DNA of 64,000 nucleotides from Planctomycetota bacterium (lineage in GTDB: Bacteria; Planctomycetota; UBA1135; UBA2386): the NCBI GenBank assembly GCA_019636245.1, contig JAHBXX010000006.1, forward strand, positions 104,969 to 168,968, in the 5' to 3' direction. Every line of letters starts with the position of its first letter. Position 1 is the first letter of the stretch. Below, one piece after another: positions 24,955 to 32,320 of the stretch. The notes beneath the pieces are model-generated. The model was given only the letters and a program-made list of their open reading frames with translations. It was not told the DNA's origin and searched no databases. The translations under genes and the position numbers were made by a program.

Positions 24955-26817
24955 ATGCAGGCAGTCAGGAATGGGATCATCTGCGCGCTGACGTGGTTTC
25001 TGACGTCCGCGACCGCTCCGGCCCAGGAGGCCACGGCGCCGAAGGACGCTCAAGGCAAGGAGGAGATCCGGTCGGAGGCGGAGGGCGACCGTTCGAGCCG
25101 CCTGACGCTGAAGCTCAAGGATCGCGACCTGCGCGACGTGGTGCTCAGCATCCGGCGCAAGGCGAACGTCAACATCATCATGGACGCCAGCATCGAGGCG
25201 ACCGTGACGATCGACCTGCAGGACGTGCCCTGGCGCCAGGCGTTGACGCTGGTCGCCGAGCAGGCCGGCTGCGTCGTCACCGAGGCCGATGGCGGGGTGC
25301 TGAAGGTGGAGAAGCCGCCGCGCGTCTACTTCGCGTTCGAGAACACCGACATCCAGAAGGTGATCGACACGATCGCCAAGATCTCCGGTGCGAACATCGT
25401 CGTCGCCCCCGAGGTCAAGGGCACGATCACGGTGCGGCTGAAGAACATCCCCTGGCGCGACGCCCTCGAGGCCTCGGTGAAGACGCTCGGCTTCGTCGTG
25501 GTGCAGGAGGACCGCGGCATCCTGCGCGTCGTGCCGGCGTCGAACATCCAGCAGGATCTCGAGACGGCGGCGATCCAGCTCCGCTACGTGCGGCCCAGTT
25601 CGACCTGGATGCCGTTCGTCACCTCGGAGTACATCGCCGACCTGCGGCCGCGCCAGCAGCTGCCCCCGGGCCAGATCCGGTTCACGCTGCTGAACACGCT
25701 GAAGGACATGATCACGCCGAACGTCGGCAGCCTCGAGTACATCAACGAGACCAACGTGATCATGGTCAAGGACACTCGGCCGGTGGTCGAGACCATCCGC
25801 CGCACGATCGCGATGATCGATGTCGAGCCGTCGCAGATCCAACTCGACGTGCGCTTCGTCACGACCAGCAACGAGGATCTGCTCGACATCGGCGTGTCGC
25901 CGGGCGGCAGCGGCTGGACGGGGCGGCTGGGCCTGGGCCAGATCCCGACCCGGCTGCCGTTCAACCTCGGCTCGGGCGGGTTCGACGATCGCATCATCGC
26001 CAACCCGACGGCCGACAACAGCGGCGGCGCCGCCGGTCCGTTCGCCGATCCCGGCCAGAACCTGCCCGCGACCACCAACATCCCGCAGGTCGTGTTCGGT
26101 GCGCTGAACCTCACCGAGGTGACGGCGACGCTGCGACTGCTCAAGAAGGACGCGCGGTCCGAGATCGTGCAGGCGCCGCAGATCACGGCGCTCGACCACC
26201 AGACGGCGACGATCTTCGTCGGTGAGGCCGTGCGCTACGCGCAGGCGCGCGTCGAGCAGGGCCAGGCTGGCGGTCTGTTGCTGGCGCTCGAGGAAGGCGA
26301 CGAGTCGCCGGTCAGCGTCGGCTTCCAGCTGCTGACCACGCCGCACATCGTGCCCGGCACCGACAAGGTCATCATGGAGGTCATCCCGCAGCGCACCGCG
26401 CTGACGGGCACCGGCAGCACCTCGCTGGCGCCGGCGGGTTTCGACGTGTTCACCGTGGGCAGCGGCGGCCAGGAGGGCATCATCGCGCTGCCGCGCGTGT
26501 CCTCGAGCACGCTGGCGACCACCGTGCTGCTGCGCAGCGGCCAGACGGCCGTGCTCGGCGGCCTGAAGAGCAAGTCGGAGAGCGAGACGGTGACCAAGCT
26601 GCCGCTGCTCGGCGACATTCCGTTGCTCGGCTACCTGTTCAAGGGCAAGACCAAGCAGGAAGTGACCAACACGCTGCTGGTGTTCATCACGCCGCAGGTG
26701 ATCCGCAGCGCGGAAGACATGGAGCAGTCGATGCAGCGTGCCCTCGAGGAACGCGTGCGCGACCACCGCTCGAGCCTGGCGCAGCAGCGCGAGGCGATCT
26801 TCGGCCGCACCAACTGA
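24955..26817 (+). CDS. pilQ: Type IV pilus secretin PilQ
   Basis: A 620-residue outer-membrane pore protein. There is a signal peptide (to about residue 24, ending SATAPAQ), two STN/N0-like domains (about residues 42-110 and 120-180), an N1-type KH domain (about 190-290), and the secretin beta barrel (about 330-590). The barrel ends with VTKLPLLGDIPLLGYLFKG and VFITPQVI. No AMIN domains precede the STN repeats, unlike proteobacterial PilQ. GAGGGAGAAGG upstream of ATG 24955 is a good Shine-Dalgarno. A pore for pilus fibres or for a type II-like secretion complex is possible; pilM-N-O and a PilT nearby favour pili. Confidence 0.9.
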   Translation: MQAVRNGIICALTWFLTSATAPAQEATAPKDAQGKEEIRSEAEGDRSSRLTLKLKDRDLRDVVLSIRRKANVNIIMDASIEATVTIDLQDVPWRQALTLVAEQAGCVVTEADGGVLKVEKPPRVYFAFENTDIQKVIDTIAKISGANIVVAPEVKGTITVRLKNIPWRDALEASVKTLGFVVVQEDRGILRVVPASNIQQDLETAAIQLRYVRPSSTWMPFVTSEYIADLRPRQQLPPGQIRFTLLNTLKDMITPNVGSLEYINETNVIMVKDTRPVVETIRRTIAMIDVEPSQIQLDVRFVTTSNEDLLDIGVSPGGSGWTGRLGLGQIPTRLPFNLGSGGFDDRIIANPTADNSGGAAGPFADPGQNLPATTNIPQVVFGALNLTEVTATLRLLKKDARSEIVQAPQITALDHQTATIFVGEAVRYAQARVEQGQAGGLLLALEEGDESPVSVGFQLLTTPHIVPGTDKVIMEVIPQRTALTGTGSTSLAPAGFDVFTVGSGGQEGIIALPRVSSSTLATTVLLRSGQTAVLGGLKSKSESETVTKLPLLGDIPLLGYLFKGKTKQEVTNTLLVFITPQVIRSAEDMEQSMQRALEERVRDHRSSLAQQREAIFGRTN

Positions 26818-26819
26818 CC

Positions 26820-26836
26820 CCCCGGTCGTTCCGGGG
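26820..26836 (+). terminator. Candidate terminator hairpin after pilQ
   Basis: Perfect six-base-pair G/C stem CCCCGG-TCGTT-CCGGGG three bases after the secretin stop. A second weaker inverted repeat (GAACCG with CGGTTC) lies at 26838-26857. No T-run follows, so termination would need help. Confidence 0.4.
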
Positions 26837-26892
26837 CGAACCGCCGGTTCCCGGTTCGTCGGGCCCGGCGACCGTGGCGACGGGCTCCGGCG

Positions 26893-26921
26893 TTGAGCGG
26901 CGGCCGGCGCCCCCGTATGCT
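26893..26921 (+). promoter_or_regulatory. Sigma70-type promoter for the RNase E/G gene
   Basis: TTGAGC at 26893-26898 and TATGCT at 26916-26921 with a 17-base spacer, in the intergenic region between pilQ and the RNase gene. Predicted transcription start is near 26928. Confidence 0.45.
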
Positions 26922-27261
26922 GCGCCCGCTTCCTGTCGTCAGGAAGCGCGGCAGCGGCGGTTTCCGCGCACGGCGCGGGCCGCCGGGCCGTGGACCCCCC
27001 CAGGAATTGCCATGCCCGTCGCGCGCCTGCACGCCCACGCCATCCGTCCCCGGGTCGGCCGTGGCACATCGACGATGTGCAGCGAGAAGGCGCCGGCTCG
27101 GCATGGGCTCCATTCGTCGTTCTTCCCCAGGGCAGCGGATCCGGCACGGACCGCGGACGGCACCGGCGCGGCACGCGCGGCGGCCGGCCGCCGCCGCGTC
27201 GGGCCTGGCCCTCGTGGGGTCGCCGGCACGGCCGGCGACATTCTGGAAAAGGAAGTCTCTC

Positions 27262-29337
27262 TTGAAGCGGATGCTCATCAACGCCATCGATCCGGAGGAG
27301 AGCCGGATCGCCGTGGTGGAAGACGGCGTGTTGCAGGAACTGCACGTCGAACTGGCCAGCCGGGAGGCCTACCTCGGTAACATCTACAAGGGCAAGGTCG
27401 TCAACATCGAGCCGAGCATCGGCGCGGCGTTCGTGGCCTTCGGCGGGCGCATCAACGGCTTCCTGCACGTCTCCGACGTGCTGCCGGCCTACGGGCGGCC
27501 CGACTTCGTGCTCGACGACGTCATCGAGGGTCGGGCCCGCGTCGACGTCGACGACGGGCCGGAATCGATGCAGCAGGCCCTGGCCGACGACGAGGAAGAC
27601 GCCGAGGGCGGGGACGACGGCGATGCCGTGACGCCCGACTCCAACGTCGAGGTGGCCGAGCCAGCCGGCGCCCACGAGGGCGATGCCGGCGCGGACGAAG
27701 GTGTGTTCGACACCCTGGAGCCGATCGAGCCGCAGGCGGACCCTGGGGCGGCGGGAGGCGACGAGCCGTCCGGGGACGAGCCGTCCGGCGACGAGCCGGA
27801 AGGCGACGCCGGTCGCGGTTTCGGCCACGGCGTCGACGAGCGGCCCTTGGCGATGGCGGCTGCCGGTGGCGATCCGGACGACGTGCACGCCGAGACCGAC
27901 GTGCCCGAGGTTCCCCCTGGACCGGTCGCCCCGTCCGAGGCTGGCGATGCGCTGCCGGGCGAAGGCGAAGGCGGCGAGCGTCGGCCACGGCGCAACCGCC
28001 GCCGCCGCGATCGCCGCGAGGGCGGCGGCGGCGGCAGCGGCGGCGCGGAGCGGCGCCCCAGCCGGGCCCGGCCGACGATCGACCAGCTGTTGCGCAAGGG
28101 CCAGGAAGTGGTGGTGCAGATCACCAAGGAGGGCATCGGCAGCAAGGGGCCGACCCTGACCACCTACGTGTCGCTGCCCGGGCGGTGCCTCGTACTGATG
28201 CCGAGCCTGCCCAAGTGCGGCGTGTCGCGCAAGATCGAGGACGGTCGCGAGCGCAAGCGCCTGAAGCGCATCGTACGCGAGCTCGACGAGACGGGCAGCG
28301 GCGGCATCGGCTTCATCGTGCGCACCGCGGGCATCAACAAGAGCCTGCAGGACCTGCAGCGCGATCGCGACTACCTGAAGAAGATCTGGGAGATGGTGGC
28401 GCAGCGGCTCAAGCTCACCCGCGCGCCGGCGCTGCTCTACCAGGAGTCGGACCTGGTGCTGAAGGCGATGCGCGACCAGTTCACGCCCGACATCGCCGAC
28501 GTGGTCGTCGACAGCGAGGACGTGTTCCTGCGCATCCGCGACTTCGCCGACAAGCTGATGCCGCACATGGCGGACCGCATCAAGCAGCACTCGCTGACGA
28601 CGCCGCTGTTCCACCACTTCGGCATCGAGAAGGAGGTCGAGGCGCTCTACCAGCCGAAGGTCGATCTGCCGAACGGCGCCTCGATCGTGATCGACCAGGC
28701 CGAGGCGCTGGTGGCGATCGACGTGAACTCCGGCAAGTACAAGGCCGGCGGCGACACGGACGAGACCGCCTACCGGACCAACCTCGACGCGATCCCGGAG
28801 ATCGTGCGCCAGCTGCGGCTGCGCGACCTCGGCGGCCTGATCATCATCGACTTCATCGACATGTCGCACGAGAAGCATCGTCGCGGCGTCGAGAAGCGGC
28901 TGATCGACGCGCTGCGCGGCGACCGGGCCCGCATCAAGGTCGGGCGGATCAGTCCGTTCGGCATGCTGGAGATCACGCGGCAGCGCGTCGGCCCAGGCCT
29001 CAAGCGCACGGTGTTCATGCAATGCCCGCACTGCAAGGGGGCGGGCTGGTCGCGCACCGTGCAGTCGAAGGCGTTGTCGGTGCTGCGCGAGATCCGGGCG
29101 CTGCTCAACCTGAAGGGCTTCTCCCTGGTGCAGGTGTTCGCCGCGCCGGCGGTCACCGACTACCTCGTCAACTACAAGCGGCGGGCGACGCTCGAGTTGG
29201 AGGACGCGGTCGGCAAGTCGGTGGTGTTCCGGCCGGAACCGAGCTACCCGATCGACGTCGTGCACTACCGGTTCATGACCGGGGATGGGCAGGAGGCGCG
29301 GATCGCGATCCCGGCCGGCCTCGGCGTCAAGGCCTGA
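27262..29337 (+). CDS. rne: Ribonuclease E/G with a large insertion in its S1 domain
   Basis: A 691-residue single-strand endoribonuclease of the Rne/Rng family, for mRNA decay and rRNA processing. The S1 domain starts at about residue 30 (AYLGNIYKGKVVNIEPSIGAAFVAFG). It is interrupted at about residues 88-272 by a 185-residue insertion, first acidic (Asp/Glu/Gly/Pro) and then basic (RRPRRNRRRRDRR). It resumes at IDQLLRKGQEVVVQITKEG. The catalytic domain keeps the metal ligands Asp487 (AIDVNSG) and Asp530 (IIIDFIDM) and the zinc-link CPHC at 588-591. No long C-terminal degradosome scaffold is present. TTG 27262 follows GGAAG at seven bases; ATG 27271 is the alternative. Confidence 0.92.
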   Translation: MKRMLINAIDPEESRIAVVEDGVLQELHVELASREAYLGNIYKGKVVNIEPSIGAAFVAFGGRINGFLHVSDVLPAYGRPDFVLDDVIEGRARVDVDDGPESMQQALADDEEDAEGGDDGDAVTPDSNVEVAEPAGAHEGDAGADEGVFDTLEPIEPQADPGAAGGDEPSGDEPSGDEPEGDAGRGFGHGVDERPLAMAAAGGDPDDVHAETDVPEVPPGPVAPSEAGDALPGEGEGGERRPRRNRRRRDRREGGGGGSGGAERRPSRARPTIDQLLRKGQEVVVQITKEGIGSKGPTLTTYVSLPGRCLVLMPSLPKCGVSRKIEDGRERKRLKRIVRELDETGSGGIGFIVRTAGINKSLQDLQRDRDYLKKIWEMVAQRLKLTRAPALLYQESDLVLKAMRDQFTPDIADVVVDSEDVFLRIRDFADKLMPHMADRIKQHSLTTPLFHHFGIEKEVEALYQPKVDLPNGASIVIDQAEALVAIDVNSGKYKAGGDTDETAYRTNLDAIPEIVRQLRLRDLGGLIIIDFIDMSHEKHRRGVEKRLIDALRGDRARIKVGRISPFGMLEITRQRVGPGLKRTVFMQCPHCKGAGWSRTVQSKALSVLREIRALLNLKGFSLVQVFAAPAVTDYLVNYKRRATLELEDAVGKSVVFRPEPSYPIDVVHYRFMTGDGQEARIAIPAGLGVKA

Positions 29338-29364
29338 GGCCAGGGGGTGGGTGGGGTGGGAGGC

Positions 29365-29392
29365 TTGAAACGATGCCGACGGTCGGTATCGT
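29365..29392 (+). promoter_or_regulatory. Promoter of rplU-rpmA-obgE
   Basis: TTGAAA at 29365-29370 and TATCGT at 29387-29392 with a 16-base spacer, giving a short leader to the rplU ATG at 29421. An imperfect dyad (GATGCCGAC with GTCGGTATC, 29372-29390) lies in the spacer and -10. Confidence 0.5.
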
Positions 29393-29420
29393 CCCCTCCC
29401 CCTCCAACCCGACCCCGACC

Positions 29421-29735
29421 ATGTACGCCGTCGTCGACGATCGCAACCAGCAATACCGGGTCCAGCCCGGCGACCGGATCCAGATCCACCTCCGTACCGG
29501 CGTCAGCGAGGGCGACTCCCTGACCTTCGACAAGGTCTGCCTGATCGGCGGCGAGGGTGCCGGCAGGATCGGCACGCCGCACGTCGCCGGGGCCTCGGTC
29601 ACCGCGAAGGTCGTGCGCCAGCTGAAGGGGCCGAAGGTCGTGATCGGCAAGTTCCGCAAGCGCAAGAACAGCCGGCGGCGCACCGGCTTCCGCGCCCAGT
29701 ACACGGTCGTTCAGATCGAATCGATCAACGGCTAG
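29421..29735 (+). CDS. rplU: Ribosomal protein bL21
   Basis: A 104-residue protein of the large subunit that binds 23S rRNA and contacts bL20. Family features: MYAVVDDRNQQYRV at the start, then the KRKNSRRRTGFRAQYT loop near the end. The order rplU-rpmA-obgE is widely conserved. Confidence 0.96.
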   Translation: MYAVVDDRNQQYRVQPGDRIQIHLRTGVSEGDSLTFDKVCLIGGEGAGRIGTPHVAGASVTAKVVRQLKGPKVVIGKFRKRKNSRRRTGFRAQYTVVQIESING

Positions 29736-29753
29736 CCACAGCGAGAGACACCC

Positions 29754-30005
29754 ATGGCTCACAAGAAGGGACAGGGCTCGACCCAGAACGGCCGCGACAG
29801 CAACCCGCAGTACCGCGGGGTCAAGGCCTACGGCGGCCAGCACGTCACGTCGGGCACGATCCTCGTCCGCCAGGTCGGCACGAAGTTCCATCCAGGTCGC
29901 AACGTGCGCCGCGGCGGCGACGACACGCTGTTCGCGGTCGCGGCCGGCGTGGTGCGCTTCCAGTCGAACCGCAAGATCCACGTCGACCCCGTCGAGGCGA
30001 GCTGA
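29754..30005 (+). CDS. rpmA: Ribosomal protein bL27
   Basis: An 83-residue protein whose flexible N-terminus reaches the peptidyl-transferase centre. It begins [16 protein letters not shown], close to the usual MAHKKGGGSTRNGRDS, so no N-terminal cleavage site is present. Eighteen bases after rplU. Confidence 0.97.
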   Translation: MAHKKGQGSTQNGRDSNPQYRGVKAYGGQHVTSGTILVRQVGTKFHPGRNVRRGGDDTLFAVAAGVVRFQSNRKIHVDPVEAS

Positions 30006-30055
30006 GGCCGCGACCGCCGCGCGGCAGCGGCGGGCTGCGTCGGCGGTGAGGTGCG

Positions 30056-31063
30056 ATGTTCGTCGACGAGCTGGAGATCTCGGTGCGCGCCGGCAAGGGT
30101 GGCGACGGCTGCGTGTCGTTCTTGCGCGACAAGCGCACCCTGCGCGGTGGGCCCAACGGCGGTGACGGCGGTGACGGCGGCGACGTCGTGCTGCTGCCGA
30201 CGACGCACTGCAACACGCTGTTCCATCTGACGGGGCGCGCCGAGTTCATCGCCGCCAACGGTGGCCAGGGGCTGGCGAAGAACTGCGGCGGCAAGGACGC
30301 GGCCGACCTCGTCATCGAGGTCCCCGTCGGCACGATGGTGCTCGACGCCGAGCGCGGCAACGTGCTGCAGGACCTGGACACCCCCGACCGGCCCTGGGTG
30401 CTCGCGCGGGGCGGCCACGGCGGCCGGGGCAACACCCACTTCGCCACCGCCACGCACCGCACGCCGCGCACCGCCGAGCGGGGCAAGCCGGGCGAGGCTC
30501 GTCGCGTGCTGCTCAGCCTCAAGTTGATCGCCGACGTCGGGCTGCTCGGCCTGCCGAACGCCGGCAAGTCGACGCTGCTGGCGACCCTGACCAGGGCACG
30601 GCCCAAGATCGCCGGCTACCCGTTCACCACGCTGGAGCCGATGCTCGGCATCGCCCAGGGCCCCGGCGAGGCCACGTTCGTGCTGGCCGACATCCCCGGC
30701 CTGATCGAGGGCGCCAGCCACGGCAAGGGGTTGGGCGACAAGTTCCTGAAGCACGTCGAGCGGACCCGCATGCTGCTCCATCTCGTCGATTGCGGCGACC
30801 TGCCGCTGCGGCCGCCGGAACAGGCCTGGCGCATCGTGCGCGACGAACTCGCGCAACACTCCTCGGCGCTGGCCGAGCGGCCGACCCTCGTCGTCGCGAC
30901 CAAGGTCGAGGACGAGGCGGCAGGCGAGCGCGCGCAGGCGCTGGCGACGGCCATCGGCGCCCCGGTCCTGCAGGTGAGCAGCGCCACCGGTGCGGGCCTG
31001 CGCGAACTCGTGCTCGCGGTGTGGTCGATGCTGTCGGCCCTTCCGCGTCCGGCGACGAGTTGA
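30056..31063 (+). CDS. obgE: GTPase ObgE/CgtA
   Basis: A ribosome-assembly GTPase of 335 residues. It has an N-terminal glycine-rich Obg fold (residues 1-158, with repeated GGxGG segments) and a G domain with the G1 loop GLPNAGKST (Lys171), DIPGLIEGA and the later G motifs. It lacks a C-terminal OCT domain. ATG 30056 gives the normal MFVDELEISVRAGKGGDG start. It is in the rplU-rpmA-obgE arrangement. Confidence 0.95.
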   Translation: MFVDELEISVRAGKGGDGCVSFLRDKRTLRGGPNGGDGGDGGDVVLLPTTHCNTLFHLTGRAEFIAANGGQGLAKNCGGKDAADLVIEVPVGTMVLDAERGNVLQDLDTPDRPWVLARGGHGGRGNTHFATATHRTPRTAERGKPGEARRVLLSLKLIADVGLLGLPNAGKSTLLATLTRARPKIAGYPFTTLEPMLGIAQGPGEATFVLADIPGLIEGASHGKGLGDKFLKHVERTRMLLHLVDCGDLPLRPPEQAWRIVRDELAQHSSALAERPTLVVATKVEDEAAGERAQALATAIGAPVLQVSSATGAGLRELVLAVWSMLSALPRPATS

Positions 31064-31122
31064 GCGACGGCGCCTGGAGGCGGAGCGCCGCGGCTGCCGA
31101 TAGACGCCGCGGAGGACTTGCC

Positions 31123-32265
31123 GTGACCAGCGAGAACGTGGGCTCCAGCCCGACCGTCGCCAGCCGCATGCCGAAGCTGCGCGATTTCCTGCGCATCATG
31201 GTCAAGGAGAACGCCTCCGACCTGGTCCTGAAGACCAACGGTTGTCCGGCGGTGCGTGTCGCCGGCGTCATCCGGTTCCTCGGCGACCAGCCGCTGCCCG
31301 GCGAGCTGATGCGCGGCTACCTCGACGAGGTGCTCAGCGAGCACGGCAGGCGCGAGTTCGAGGAGGCAGGCGCCTCCGACACCGCGGTGGCGATCCCCGG
31401 CGTCGGCCGCTTCCGCTGCAACGCCTTCCATCAGTGCGGCGAGGTCGGCTTCGTCTTCCGCGCCATCAAGGGCGAGATTCCGTCCTTCAAGGACCTGAAC
31501 CTGCCCGTCGAGCCGCTGAAGCGGCTGGCGTCGCTGAAGCGCGGTCTCGTGCTCGCGACCGGCATCGCCGGTTCGGGCAAGTCGACGACGCTGGCGTCGA
31601 TGATCGAGTACGTCAACCGCACGATGAACAAGCACATCATCACGATCGAGGACCCGATCGAATTCCGCTTCGAGGACAAGCGGTCGATCGTGAACCAGCG
31701 TGAGGTGGGCGTCGACGTCGTCGACTTCGCCTCGGCCCTGCGCCAGGCGGTCCGGCAGTCGCCCGACGTGATCCTGATCGGCGAGATGCGCGACGCCGAG
31801 ACGGTGTCGGCGGCGATCCAGGCGGCGGAAACCGGGCACCTCGTGTTCTCGACGCTGCACACGGTCAACGCAGTGCAGACCGTGGAGCGCATCATCACCT
31901 TCTTCCCGCCGCACCAGCACGAACTGGTGCGCCTGCAGCTGGCGCTGAACCTCGCCGGCGTCTGCTCGCTGCGCCTGATCAAGAACAAGGACGGCAGCGC
32001 GCAGGTCCCGGCGGTGGAGCTGCTGATCAACACGCCGACGGTGCGCGAGCTGCTCGAGCAGGGGCAGACGCGCATGCTGCCGAAGGCGCTGACCGAGGGC
32101 AGCTACTACGGCACGATGACGTTCAACCAGTCGCTGATCCGGCTGTTCCAGGCGGGCAACATCAGCCTCGAGGACGCGCTGGCGTCGTCGGACAACCCCG
32201 ACGAACTGAAGATGCAGATGCGCGGCATCACGCAGGGCGCGAACACGCGTCCGACCGGCGTCTGA
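31123..32265 (+). CDS. pilT: Type IV pilus retraction ATPase, PilT/PilU family
   Basis: A 380-residue hexameric ATPase that powers pilus retraction. There is a PAS-like N-terminal domain, Walker A GIAGSGKST (Lys153), Asp box ITIEDPIEFRF, Walker B VILIGEMRDAET and His box HLVFSTLHT. The C-terminal motif reads GTMTFNQSLIRLFQAG, closer to PilU (GMQTFDQ) than to the PilT AIRNLIRE form; TVRELLEQGQT occupies that place. GTG 31123 follows GGAGG at seven bases. It lies apart from pilM-Q, separated by rne and rplU-obgE. Confidence 0.9.
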   Translation: MTSENVGSSPTVASRMPKLRDFLRIMVKENASDLVLKTNGCPAVRVAGVIRFLGDQPLPGELMRGYLDEVLSEHGRREFEEAGASDTAVAIPGVGRFRCNAFHQCGEVGFVFRAIKGEIPSFKDLNLPVEPLKRLASLKRGLVLATGIAGSGKSTTLASMIEYVNRTMNKHIITIEDPIEFRFEDKRSIVNQREVGVDVVDFASALRQAVRQSPDVILIGEMRDAETVSAAIQAAETGHLVFSTLHTVNAVQTVERIITFFPPHQHELVRLQLALNLAGVCSLRLIKNKDGSAQVPAVELLINTPTVRELLEQGQTRMLPKALTEGSYYGTMTFNQSLIRLFQAGNISLEDALASSDNPDELKMQMRGITQGANTRPTGV

Positions 32266-32320
32266 GCCGCTTCGGCCCGCGCGTGCAGACGGCGCCGGGC
32301 TCCGCTACGTTGCGCCGGCC

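Larger units (their letters stand above)
26818..27261 (+). other. 444-base intergenic region between pilQ and RNase E/G
   Basis: Apart from the hairpin at 26820-26836 and the promoter at 26893-26921, I see no gene here. Open frames across it are Arg/Pro-rich shadows without homology that I recognise. From the promoter it leaves a transcribed leader of about 330 bases before the RNase E/G start. RNase E mRNAs in other bacteria carry long leaders used for feedback cleavage; a similar role here is only a suggestion. Confidence 0.5.

Noticed and set aside
26893..27261. N-terminal extension of RNase E/G by about 120 codons
   Set aside because: The frame is open but Arg/Pro-rich and lacks homology; the conserved protein starts at 27262 or 27271, and a promoter and hairpin occupy the region.
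24844..29265. A minus-strand open frame of about 1470 codons opposite pilQ and rne
   Set aside because: It is the antisense shadow of two well-supported genes; its composition is His/Arg/Asp-rich without any motif, which is usual in 70% G+C DNA.
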